Shown in pieces: positions 36,216 to 44,473 of a stretch of DNA of 64,000 nt (the first letter of the stretch is position 1; each line of letters opens with the position of its first letter). The notes below the pieces were generated by a model, which was not told the DNA's origin, searched no databases, and saw nothing but the letters and a program-made list of their open reading frames with translations. A program made the translations under genes and the position numbers. The stretch comes from Chryseobacterium gleum (GTDB lineage: Bacteria > Bacteroidota > Bacteroidia > Flavobacteriales_F > PHOS-HE28). Location of the stretch: contig CAMCAZ010000011.1 in assembly GCA_945872795.1 (NCBI GenBank), forward strand, positions 1-64,000. The letters are read 5' to 3'.

Positions 36216-36253
36216 AAAAGGACCGTTGGGACTCCCCTGCGGTTCTTTTCTTT
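36216..36253 (+). terminator. Intrinsic terminator after the exported-protein gene
   Basis: AAAAGGACCG pairs with CGGTTCTTTT (one G-T pair) around a 14-base loop, followed by CTTT. It lies 17 bases past the stop at 36199 and just before the next gene. Confidence 0.7.
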
Positions 36254-36261
36254 GATGGACC

Positions 36262-36612
36262 ATGGAGGAAGTAGCGGACAACCCTGCGAACACTTATGCG
36301 CAGATGCTGGACAGTGCGGCCGGCACACCCCTGCTTGACCCGGCCTATCGCCGACGCAAGCTCATCCTGTGGACCATCCGGCAGGTCATCGCCGTGGGCC
36401 TGGCCTACTGGTTCTGGGAACGTTGGTGGGTGCGCTGGCTCTTTGCCCTGGCCGTCGTTCTTGCGCTGTTCAATCTCGGCCTGCTGCTCTTTGCCGGGCC
36501 ATACCTGAAGCGCCGGTCCGAGCGGATCCGAGCACGCTTCCTGGGGCAGGAGGCCATCTGGGAGGCGGAGGATGACATGGACGAAGACACCGAAAAGGAC
36601 GAAAGACCCTGA
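36262..36612 (+). CDS. Small membrane protein, two segments
   Basis: 116 residues. There are two hydrophobic segments (about 35-51, WTIRQVIAVGLAYWFWE, and 56-80, WLFALAVVLALFNLGLLLFA) with a basic stretch after the second (LKRRSERIRARF) and an acidic tail (EAEDDMDEDTEKDE). It has no recognised family and no signal peptide. The basic and acidic ends suggest both termini face the cytoplasm. Five bases separate it from the DinB gene, so the two are probably cotranscribed. Confidence 0.65.
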   Translation: MEEVADNPANTYAQMLDSAAGTPLLDPAYRRRKLILWTIRQVIAVGLAYWFWERWWVRWLFALAVVLALFNLGLLLFAGPYLKRRSERIRARFLGQEAIWEAEDDMDEDTEKDERP

Positions 36613-36617
36613 TCAAC

Positions 36618-37151
36618 ATGCCCACCAAAACCCGACTTCTCCAACGGTTCGCTGTGTTCGAGACCGAACGCCAAGGCCTGTTGGTGAGGCTGGACCGGGT
36701 GCCCCACGCCCTGCTGGAGACCCCGCCGACACCGGGAGCATGGTCCGTGACGCAGGTACTGCTGCACCTCGCACTGGCCGAGGGTAGCGCCATGGCTTAC
36801 CTGAGCAAGAAACTGGAGGTGGGCGGTCACCGTCCAGTGGGCACCAGCGCCACGTTCCGGCTGTTTCTGCTGAACACGGCCCTGGCCCTGCCGATCCGCT
36901 TCAAGGCACCGGCCATCGTGGCCCACGTACCGCCCTGCACCTATGCCACGGCAAGGTCGCAATGGGACAGCGTCCGTGCCGACATGCGCAACACCTTTGC
37001 GGCGCTGCCGGACGAGCTCGTGGGCCATGGGCTCTTCAAACATCCTTCCGCGGGCAAGTTCGACATGGTGCAGGGCCTGAGCTTCATGGGGCGGCATGTG
37101 AGGCACCACAGGGGCCAGATCGAACGGACATTGCGTCAGTTGTCGTCCTGA
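36618..37151 (+). CDS. DinB-like domain protein
   Basis: 177 residues forming a DinB/DfsB-type four-helix bundle. The three metal-binding histidines expected of the family are visible: one in VLLHLALAEG and two in FMGRHVRHHRGQIER. PTPGAWSVTQVLLHLA is the usual start of the second helix. DinB-like proteins include bacillithiol- and mycothiol-dependent transferases and many uncharacterised metal proteins, so the reaction is not predictable. It is cytoplasmic. It follows the small membrane protein gene by five bases. Confidence 0.8.
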   Translation: MPTKTRLLQRFAVFETERQGLLVRLDRVPHALLETPPTPGAWSVTQVLLHLALAEGSAMAYLSKKLEVGGHRPVGTSATFRLFLLNTALALPIRFKAPAIVAHVPPCTYATARSQWDSVRADMRNTFAALPDELVGHGLFKHPSAGKFDMVQGLSFMGRHVRHHRGQIERTLRQLSS

Positions 37152-37182
37152 ACGGAACGGCGCTTGCCGGCGTTATTCCATC

Positions 37183-37413
37183 ATGCGAACCTTGCCCACC
37201 TCTGTACATGTGGTCACCGGTGTTCTGCTGGTGAACATGCTTGTTGCCGCCCTGGATCTTCCTCTCTGGGTCTACTTCATGCTCTTCGCGGCTGCTCCAT
37301 TCCTCATGGGATGGATGGTATGGACCGTGCTCCAGGACCCCAGCCTGCTCATGAGGGACCTGGGCGAAGAACAGGAATGGGGTTATCAGGACCGCAGCGA
37401 TCTGCATCCGTAG
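37183..37413 (+). CDS. Small two-segment membrane protein
   Basis: 76 residues with two hydrophobic segments (VHVVTGVLLVNMLVAALDLP and WVYFMLFAAAPFLMGWMVW) and a polar acidic tail ending QEWGYQDRSDLHP. No family is recognised. It lies 31 bases after the DinB gene and 59 before the next, on the same strand. Its length and composition are those of a genuine small membrane protein. Confidence 0.6.
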   Translation: MRTLPTSVHVVTGVLLVNMLVAALDLPLWVYFMLFAAAPFLMGWMVWTVLQDPSLLMRDLGEEQEWGYQDRSDLHP

Positions 37414-37430
37414 CGAAACGGCAATGCGGT

Positions 37431-37438
37431 TATCTTGG
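37431..37438 (+). promoter_or_regulatory. Probable -7 box (TATCTTGG)
   Basis: A near match to TAnnTTTG, 34 bases upstream of the ATG at 37473. Confidence 0.35.
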
Positions 37439-37472
37439 TCATCGCCTGACCCAAAGACAGGCCACAATACCC

Positions 37473-39155
37473 ATGGCCCACCGTACGCTCCTCACGATCC
37501 TGGTGATGCTGTTCTTCCTTCCCGGCCAGGCCGAGCATCTGCCGGGCGGGAACATTGCCTACACCTGTCTGGGTGGTAACCAGCACCGCTTCACCCTGAC
37601 CCTGTACCGCGAGTGCAGCGGGAACGCCATGATCCCACAGACGCTCAACTTCGCGAACGATTGCGGGGTCAGTTTCCAATTGGCCAACCTGTTACCCGCT
37701 ACGGTGGAGGAGATCTCCTACATCTGCGTCGCAGAGCTGGACCAGAGCACCTGCAACGGAGGAAGCCTGATCGGCGCGGAGCGATACACCTACACCACCC
37801 AACTTTTCCTCAGCCCGTGCAACAGCTGGACGGTGAGCTGGTCGATCTGCTGCCGCGCACCTTCCGTGAACGTGACGAATGAGCCGGGTCTGTACCTGGA
37901 GACCCGGATCAATAACCTGGGCGGTTTCTGTCACTCCTCGCCCACGTTCAACAACCTCACCGTGCCCTTCGTGTGCGTGAACCAAGCGGTGACCCATGAC
38001 GCCGGCGCCACCGATGCTGACGGCCACCGGCTGCGCTACCGGCTCATCGATGCGCGCCTTGCAACACCCTCCCCCACACCGGTGAACTACATCGTTCCTT
38101 ACTATGGTGCGGAGCCCTTCACCGGCATGGCCATCGACAGCCTGACGGGGCAGATCACCTTCACACCTACCGTGCAGGGGCGTATCGTCACCGTGGTGCA
38201 GGTGGATGAGTACCGCATGACCGGGGAGTACATCGGCAGTGTCATGCATGATTTCCCCTTCGTGGTGACGGCCTGTTCAAACGAGGCACCCGATGCATCA
38301 AGCGGCACCTTCACGAACGTGACGGGCAATGCCGAGCTCACCGGGCAGCGCAACCTTCGACTATGTGCGGGCGGCAACTTCTGCAGCACGCTCACTTTCA
38401 CCGACCCCGATGCAGGTCAGGCCTTGCAGTTCAATTCCAACCTTGCCCAAGCCTTTCCGGGCGCCACGTTGGAACTGAGCGGCGGCAACCCGCTCACGGC
38501 CACGATCTGCTGGGACGCGGCCTCCAATGCGCCGGGCACGCGCTACCTCACCTGCACCCTCCGCGACGACGCCTGCCCCACACGTGGCCAGCAGACCTAT
38601 GCCTATGCCGTCACCATCAACGCACCACCAGATGCAGGGATCGATGGCGAGGCCCTGTATTGTGGCCTGATGATGCCCTTCCTGCTCGTTGACAGCCTGG
38701 GCGGAAACCCTACTTCAGGTGGAGTGTGGACCGACCTGAACGGCACGGCGATCGACGGGTTCTTCGACCCCTCCACCATGGAGCCCGGCGCGTACACCTA
38801 CACCACCAGCTTGTTCCCGGCATGCAATGGATCTGCTCTGGTGGAGGTGGTCCTGCTTCCACCGGATGCCCCGGCATGCATAGTGCTGGACATCGGTAAC
38901 GGAGCGGACCTGGAGGTCGGACAGGTGCTGTTGGATGGGACGCAGCTCAGGATACGGGGAGCGATCACGGCCGGCCAGTACAGCATGGAAGCCTTTACCA
39001 TGGATGGCCGCCTGCGCTGGCAGACCCGAGCGACGGCAGAAGACAGGTCGCTGATCGTTGACCTGCCGCAGGACCAGGGCGCGGGGATCATCATCCTGAA
39101 TATCACCGGCCCCACAGGCGCTGCGCAGAGCGTGCGTGTTCCCATCTTTCGTTAA
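37473..39155 (+). CDS. Secreted surface protein sharing the adhesin head domain
   Basis: 560 residues, started at MAHRTLLTILVMLFFLPGQA (signal peptide); the longer open frame upstream overlaps the small membrane gene. Residues about 20-370 match the head of the giant adhesin in layout: GGNIAYTCLGGNQHRFTLTL, YRECSGN, WSICCRAPSVNV, then TDADGHRLRYRL and IDSLTGQITFTPTVQGRIVT. A single PKD-like unit follows (GGVWTDLNGTAIDGFFDPST). The end (AFTMDGRLRWQT to APVRVPIFR-like SVRVPIFR) resembles a sorting domain but lacks the PNP motif. A cell-surface role is likely; the exact function is unknown. Confidence 0.75.
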   Translation: MAHRTLLTILVMLFFLPGQAEHLPGGNIAYTCLGGNQHRFTLTLYRECSGNAMIPQTLNFANDCGVSFQLANLLPATVEEISYICVAELDQSTCNGGSLIGAERYTYTTQLFLSPCNSWTVSWSICCRAPSVNVTNEPGLYLETRINNLGGFCHSSPTFNNLTVPFVCVNQAVTHDAGATDADGHRLRYRLIDARLATPSPTPVNYIVPYYGAEPFTGMAIDSLTGQITFTPTVQGRIVTVVQVDEYRMTGEYIGSVMHDFPFVVTACSNEAPDASSGTFTNVTGNAELTGQRNLRLCAGGNFCSTLTFTDPDAGQALQFNSNLAQAFPGATLELSGGNPLTATICWDAASNAPGTRYLTCTLRDDACPTRGQQTYAYAVTINAPPDAGIDGEALYCGLMMPFLLVDSLGGNPTSGGVWTDLNGTAIDGFFDPSTMEPGAYTYTTSLFPACNGSALVEVVLLPPDAPACIVLDIGNGADLEVGQVLLDGTQLRIRGAITAGQYSMEAFTMDGRLRWQTRATAEDRSLIVDLPQDQGAGIIILNITGPTGAAQSVRVPIFR

Positions 39156-39206
39156 GGAGCCCTGTCCCGGGTGAACCTGTGGTATACGGAGGCGTTGATT
39201 TGCATC

Positions 39207-40112
39207 ATGGCGACCATTCTCATCACCGGTGGATCCGGACTGATCGGCACTGCCCTCACGGCAGCACTGATGAAGGCGGGGCATACCGTGCGCCACCTGA
39301 GCCGCACACCGGGCGAGCGGCTCGGGGTGCGGGCCTTTGCCTGGGACGTCCGGAACGGAACCGTGGACCCCGCCGCCCTGCAGGGAGTGGACCACATCGT
39401 GCACCTGGCCGGAGCGGGGATCGCGGACAAGCGCTGGACCACCGAACGGGTGAACGAACTGATCGACAGCCGCGCTGCGTCCATCCGCCTGTTGTGGATG
39501 GCCGCGCAACGTGGGCAATGCACCCCGAAGAGCCTGGTGAGCGCGGCCGGCATGAACTTCTACGGGGCGGTCACCAGTGACCGGATCCATGTGGAAACGG
39601 ACGCTCCGGGACAGGACACCATCGGGCGCATCAGCCGGGAATGGGAGACGGCGGTAGATGAATGGCGGCCGGTGTGCAGGGTGGTGAAACTGCGCACACC
39701 CATCGTGCTCTCGTCCACCGGTGGCGCCTTGGCCAAGTTGGCCCTGCCGGTGCGCTTCGGCCTGGGAGCGGCGCTGGGTAGTGGACGTCAATGGATGACC
39801 TGGGTGCACACCGACGACCTGGCGGCCGCCTATGTGCAGGCCATCACCCAGCCGGACATGAGCGGAGCATACAACGTCAGCGCTCCCGACCAGGTGAGCA
39901 ATTCCATGTTCATGGAAACGGTGGCCAAGGTGCTGGGCAGATCCTCCTTCCTCCCCGCGGTCCCGGCCTTCGCATTAAGACTTGCACTGGGTGAACTTTC
40001 CACGCTCCTGCTGGAAGGCAGTCGGGCCTCCAGTGATCGTCTGACGGCCACGGGTTTCCGCTTTTCACATCCGGACCTCTCGGAAGCGCTCAAGGACCTG
40101 TTGCGCAGCTGA
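39207..40112 (+). CDS. TIGR01777 family NAD(P)-dependent epimerase-like protein
   Basis: 301 residues from MATILITGGSGLIGTALTAA. This is an extended short-chain dehydrogenase fold with the nucleotide-binding GGSGLIG motif. TIGR01777 landmarks are visible: VDHIVHLAGAGIADKRWT, RVNELIDSRAASIRLL, SAAGMNFYG, WVHTDDLAAAYV, and the DUF1731-like C-terminus (FLPAVPAFALRLALGE, DRLTATGFRFSHPDLSEAL). The family includes the SDR39U1/YfcH proteins, whose substrate is not known. It is cytoplasmic. The stop lies five bases from the stop of the converging synthase gene. Confidence 0.85.
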   Translation: MATILITGGSGLIGTALTAALMKAGHTVRHLSRTPGERLGVRAFAWDVRNGTVDPAALQGVDHIVHLAGAGIADKRWTTERVNELIDSRAASIRLLWMAAQRGQCTPKSLVSAAGMNFYGAVTSDRIHVETDAPGQDTIGRISREWETAVDEWRPVCRVVKLRTPIVLSSTGGALAKLALPVRFGLGAALGSGRQWMTWVHTDDLAAAYVQAITQPDMSGAYNVSAPDQVSNSMFMETVAKVLGRSSFLPAVPAFALRLALGELSTLLLEGSRASSDRLTATGFRFSHPDLSEALKDLLRS

Positions 40113-40117
40113 TCGTT

Positions 40118-41071
40118 TCAGTGGGTGCGGACCATGAGCAGGTCCGCCAGCGCACGCAGGGGTGCCTTTCGTTCTTCGGGAACAGCGATCGCATCCAGTT
40201 CGCGCAGGGCGATGGCATCGTGACGGGCCACCTCTTCTTCCGCCTCGGCCCTTACGCCCAGCTCCTCCAACACGCGGATCATCCGGGGCACATCGCGGTC
40301 GGCGCTATCCTTGCCCAGCTCCTCCTGAAGTTCACAGCGGCCCTGGGCACGGCTCACTTCGGAGCCCCGGATCAGGATCCAGGTCTTCTTGCCGGCGCGC
40401 AGGTCGCCACCCACTTGTTTGCCCACTTTGGTGGGATCACCGAAGGCGTCCAGAAGATCGTCACGCAGCTGGAAGGCCAGTCCGAGGTGCTCCCCCACAC
40501 GGGCGATGTGCTCCACATCGGCAGCGGGTGCCTGAGCCCTGATGGCACCGACCTGCATGGCACCGGCCAGGAGCACGGCGGTCTTCAAGCGGATCATGGC
40601 CGTATACTCGGCCAGGGTCACATCGCTGCGCTGCTCGAAGGCCATATCGTCCTGTTGGCCTTCGCACACCTCCAGAGCGCGCTGGCTGAACACCTCCAGC
40701 ACTTTCGCATCGCGTGCCATGAGCATGTAGGCCTTCACCAGCATGGCGTCACCGCTGAGGATGGCGGTGTTCACGTTCCACTTGGCATGCACCGTGGGCC
40801 GGCCCCGGCGCAGAGGGGCATCGTCCATGATGTCGTCGTGCATCAGGGTGAAGTTGTGGAACAGCTCGATGCCGAGCGCCTCCTCCAGCACATCCTCCGC
40901 CTGGCCGCCAAACAGTTCATGGGCCATCCCCACCGCCACGGGTCGTACGCGCTTGGCTGGCAAGGCCATCAGGTAGGCCATCGGCTCGTAGAGCCCGCTC
41001 TGGGGCAGCTGCGCGCACCACTTCGTAATGCGCTGCTCAACAGCGTTCCGTAAGTCATCGAAGGATCGCAT
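40118..41071 (-). CDS. Polyprenyl diphosphate synthase, probably short-chain
   Basis: About 317 residues from MRSFDDLRNAVEQ. Both aspartate-rich motifs are present: first HDDIMDDAPLRRGRP, second QLRDDLLDAFGD. The first motif has no two-residue insert, and a phenylalanine sits five positions before it (FTLMHDD). In family terms this resembles geranylgeranyl-type rather than bacterial farnesyl-type enzymes, but product length cannot be settled from this. It condenses isopentenyl diphosphate onto allylic diphosphates. The start is four bases after the rmlA stop, so translation is probably coupled. Confidence 0.9.
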   Translation of the reverse strand: MRSFDDLRNAVEQRITKWCAQLPQSGLYEPMAYLMALPAKRVRPVAVGMAHELFGGQAEDVLEEALGIELFHNFTLMHDDIMDDAPLRRGRPTVHAKWNVNTAILSGDAMLVKAYMLMARDAKVLEVFSQRALEVCEGQQDDMAFEQRSDVTLAEYTAMIRLKTAVLLAGAMQVGAIRAQAPAADVEHIARVGEHLGLAFQLRDDLLDAFGDPTKVGKQVGGDLRAGKKTWILIRGSEVSRAQGRCELQEELGKDSADRDVPRMIRVLEELGVRAEAEEEVARHDAIALRELDAIAVPEERKAPLRALADLLMVRTH

Positions 41072-41075
41072 GATC

Positions 41076-41939
41076 TCAGTGCTCAACGAGTTTGAGGAGA
41101 TATTCCCCATAGCCGCTCTTCACCAAAGGACGAGCGAGGGCCTTGAGTTGTTCGGCATCGATGAAGCCGTTCTTCCAGGCCACCTCCTCGATGCAACCGA
41201 TCCGCAACCCCTGCCGCTCCTCGATCACCTGTACGAACTGCCCGGCCTGCATGAGCGATCGGAAGGTGCCGGTATCCAGCCAGGCCGTTCCACGGTCCAT
41301 GATCTCCACCTTGAGCCGGCCCTGCCGCAGGTACTCCTTGTTCACGTCCGTGATCTCATACTCACCCCGAGGACTGGGCTTCAGAGCGGCCGCGATCTCA
41401 AGCACGCTGTTGTCGTAGAAGTACAGGCCCGGCACTGCATAATTGCTACGGGGCTTCGCGGGCTTCTCATCGATGCTCAGCGCATTGTTCCGATCATCGA
41501 ACTCCACGACGCCGTAACGCTCGGGGTCGCTGACATGGTAGGCGAACACCAGACCTCCCTGGGGGTCCACATGCTGGCTGAGCTTGCGGCCCAGGCCTGA
41601 GCCATAGAAGATATTGTCGCCCAGGATCAACGCGACACTGTCGGAACCCACGTGCTCACGGCCGATGACGAAGGCCTGAGCCAGTCCGTTGGGCACCTTC
41701 TGCTCGGCATAGCTGAACGTGCAGCCCAGGTCCTTCCCATCGCCGAGCAACTTCCGGAAGTTGGGCAGGTCATGGGGCGTGCTGATGATCAGGACCTCCC
41801 GGATGCCCGCTGCCATCAGCGTGCTCAGGGGGTAGTAGATCATCGGCTTGTCGTAGATGGGCATGAGCTGTTTGCTCACCGCCAGGGTCAGGGGATGCAG
41901 TCGTGTGCCGGAGCCACCGGCGAGTATGATGCCTTTCAT
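41076..41939 (-). CDS. rmlA: Glucose-1-phosphate thymidylyltransferase
   Basis: 287 residues, the usual length. It makes dTDP-glucose from glucose-1-phosphate and dTTP, the first step to dTDP-rhamnose and related sugars. Motifs: [20 protein letters not shown] with the catalytic lysine and arginine, [28 protein letters not shown] and the C-terminal [11 protein letters not shown]. rmlB, C and D are not in this window. The ATG overlaps the stop of the RND transporter gene by four bases, and the synthase gene follows after four bases. Confidence 0.95.
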   Translation of the reverse strand: MKGIILAGGSGTRLHPLTLAVSKQLMPIYDKPMIYYPLSTLMAAGIREVLIISTPHDLPNFRKLLGDGKDLGCTFSYAEQKVPNGLAQAFVIGREHVGSDSVALILGDNIFYGSGLGRKLSQHVDPQGGLVFAYHVSDPERYGVVEFDDRNNALSIDEKPAKPRSNYAVPGLYFYDNSVLEIAAALKPSPRGEYEITDVNKEYLRQGRLKVEIMDRGTAWLDTGTFRSLMQAGQFVQVIEERQGLRIGCIEEVAWKNGFIDAEQLKALARPLVKSGYGEYLLKLVEH

Positions 41940-44401
41940 GCCTTATCGGTACTATCAACTGGTTTGCTCGGGCCTTCTGCACCTCCATCCAGGCTCCCAT
42001 CGTCGGACGATGGTTCCGGAGTGGGCATTTCCAGTTTCAATTCCATGAGCTCGATGTCCTGCTCCTCATCCATGATCTCCAACATGGGCTCTTCGAAGGC
42101 TTTGCTCGCGATGCGCTTGTTGAGACTGAGCAGGAGGGAAGGCAGCACGAGCAGATTAGTGAGCATCGCCACGAGCAGGGTGATGGTCGTGAGAACACCC
42201 AGCGCCTGGATGCCACCGAAATGAGAGAACCCGAAAAGCGAGAAGCCGGCCAGGAGCACGACGCTGGTGTAGATGATGCCTACGCTCACCTCGCGCGTCG
42301 CCAGATCTACACTGCGTTGCAGGTCATGACCGGTCAATTTCAATTCAAGCCGGTAACGGGCAAGGAAGTGGATGGCGTTATCCACCGCGATGCCCAATGC
42401 GATACCGAAGACGAGCATGGTGCTTGGCTTGATCGGGATGTGCAGGAAGCCCATCAGGCCTGCAGTGAAAAGCAGCGGGATCATGTTCGGGATCAGCGCC
42501 ACCAGCAGGATACGCAACGAATTGAAGAGCAATGCCATGAGGGCGACGATGATGACGATTGCCCAGAACAGGCTGGTGATGAGGTTGCTCACCAGATAAC
42601 TGCTGCCTTTCAGGAAGACCACCGAGGTGCCGGTCAGGGTCACCTCGTATTTCGCTGGGTCAAAGATGCTGTCCACCTGCTGACGCAGACCGCCTAGCAG
42701 TTCGTCCATCCGGGTTGTGCCCACATCGGCCATCTGCACGGAAATGCGAGTGATCTGGCGTGTGCTGTCGATGAAGGAACGCGCCATGCCCTGATTGCCA
42801 TCAGCCCCTTCCAGGTAGGGTAGGATGAATGACTTCTCCGAACCGGTCAGCAGCGCATACTTGTCCGGGTTGCCACCATAGAAGGCCTGCTTGGTGAACT
42901 TGACTGCATCCGCGATGGTCAAGGCACGGCTGAATTCAGGGTAAGTGCCGAGGGTATCCTCCAGTTCCTCAATACGCTTCAACGTGGCATCCTTCAACGC
43001 GCCACCTTTCTTTAGGGTGTTCACCACGATCTCCAAGGGCATGACGCCCCTAAAGTTGGCCTCGAAAAAGCGCAGGTCCGTCAATACGGGATTGTCCTCC
43101 GGCAGATCGTCCACGATGCGGCTCTCATCCTTCATGCGCAGGATGCCTAAAACAGCAACGATCGAACAGATCGCAGTGATCGAATAGATGATCGGCCGCT
43201 TTTCCTTGGACGTACGTACGATCCATTCCACGGTATGGTCCAACCAACGGCGGTCCAGGTGGCTCAGGTGTCTGGCCTTCGGCGGCGGCATAAAGCTGAA
43301 CAGTGTTGGGATCAGCAGCATGCTGAGGGCCCACAACACCATGATGCCGATCGTGGCCACCCAACCGAATTCGACCAGCGTGCTACTACTGGTGAGACAG
43401 AACGTGGTGAAGCCCACCGCCGTGGTGGCATTGGTGAGGAAGGCGGCGGCCCCGACCCGGCTGATCACCCGCTGCAACGCCTTCATCTGGTTGCCGTGGC
43501 GCACGAATTCGTAGTGGTACGCGTTGATCAGGAACACGCAATTGGGCACCCCGGTCACGATCACGAGCGGTGCGATGACCGACTGCAGGATCGTGATCTT
43601 GTAATCCAGCAGGGCCATGGCCCCGAAGCTCCAGATCACACTGACGGCCACCACGCCCATGCAGATCCACATCACCCGCCAACTCCGGAAGAAGAGCAGC
43701 AGCAACAATCCGCACACGGCCATGCTCAGCACCATGAACAGGGGCATCTCCCCCTTCACCAGCTCGGTGCTCTTCACGCGTATCCAAGGCAGTCCGCTGA
43801 CATACAGGTCCAGCCCCGTGCGCTCACGGAAGGCACCCACCTTTTCCTCGATCCCCGCCACCACGGCGCGGCGTTCATCCGTATCGAAGAGCTTGGCGTT
43901 CACGAACACCATCATCAGGCTGGCCTTTGAACTGTCGTTGTAAAGCAGGCCGTCGTAGAAGGGAAGCGAGCGGATGTGGATCAGCAGGGAGTCCATCTCA
44001 GCCTGGGAGGAGGGCGACCTCCGCATCACGGGTTTCACCCTGAATCGTTGGAGCGAATCGTCGCGGATCAGTTCGTACAGGTGAGCCTCGCTGAACACAC
44101 TGTCAACCCCACGCACCGTTTGCAGTGAATTCCCGAATTCATACCACGCACCGAAATTCTCCGGGGTGTAGAGCTGGCCACCTTGTGTACCGATGACGAT
44201 CACATTGCCATCCTCACTGAAGGTGCGCAGGAAGTCCTGATACTCCACGTAGGCGCTGTCCGTACGCGGCAGCAACCCCCCGTGTTTGTAGTTCATCTCC
44301 ACGCGGGAGGCCATGAACCCCATGAACACGGTGATGATACCGACGGCGATCAATATCGCCAAACGGCTACGCAGTACTCGGTTCGCCAGCCAGGCCCACA
44401 T
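41936..44401 (-). CDS. RND/MMPL-family membrane transporter
   Basis: 821 residues with the two-fold RND plan: a first membrane helix ([20 protein letters not shown]), a large periplasmic loop, five helices including [20 protein letters not shown] and [13 protein letters not shown], then a second half with another loop and helices ([40 protein letters not shown]). The type with [14 protein letters not shown] is found in hydrophobe/MMPL exporters, which move lipids or hopanoid-like substrates using the proton gradient. The substrate is unknown. The C-terminal about 60 residues are acidic and cytoplasmic. The first gene of a three-gene overlapping run. Confidence 0.85.
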   Translation of the reverse strand: MWAWLANRVLRSRLAILIAVGIITVFMGFMASRVEMNYKHGGLLPRTDSAYVEYQDFLRTFSEDGNVIVIGTQGGQLYTPENFGAWYEFGNSLQTVRGVDSVFSEAHLYELIRDDSLQRFRVKPVMRRSPSSQAEMDSLLIHIRSLPFYDGLLYNDSSKASLMMVFVNAKLFDTDERRAVVAGIEEKVGAFRERTGLDLYVSGLPWIRVKSTELVKGEMPLFMVLSMAVCGLLLLLFFRSWRVMWICMGVVAVSVIWSFGAMALLDYKITILQSVIAPLVIVTGVPNCVFLINAYHYEFVRHGNQMKALQRVISRVGAAAFLTNATTAVGFTTFCLTSSSTLVEFGWVATIGIMVLWALSMLLIPTLFSFMPPPKARHLSHLDRRWLDHTVEWIVRTSKEKRPIIYSITAICSIVAVLGILRMKDESRIVDDLPEDNPVLTDLRFFEANFRGVMPLEIVVNTLKKGGALKDATLKRIEELEDTLGTYPEFSRALTIADAVKFTKQAFYGGNPDKYALLTGSEKSFILPYLEGADGNQGMARSFIDSTRQITRISVQMADVGTTRMDELLGGLRQQVDSIFDPAKYEVTLTGTSVVFLKGSSYLVSNLITSLFWAIVIIVALMALLFNSLRILLVALIPNMIPLLFTAGLMGFLHIPIKPSTMLVFGIALGIAVDNAIHFLARYRLELKLTGHDLQRSVDLATREVSVGIIYTSVVLLAGFSLFGFSHFGGIQALGVLTTITLLVAMLTNLLVLPSLLLSLNKRIASKAFEEPMLEIMDEEQDIELMELKLEMPTPEPSSDDGSLDGGAEGPSKPVDSTDKA

Positions 44402-44473
44402 TCAGGAGTAAACGCCCGGAACAGGGTCCATGGGCGTTGCGAACAAAGGAACGAGATCCGACCGGTACGCTCG

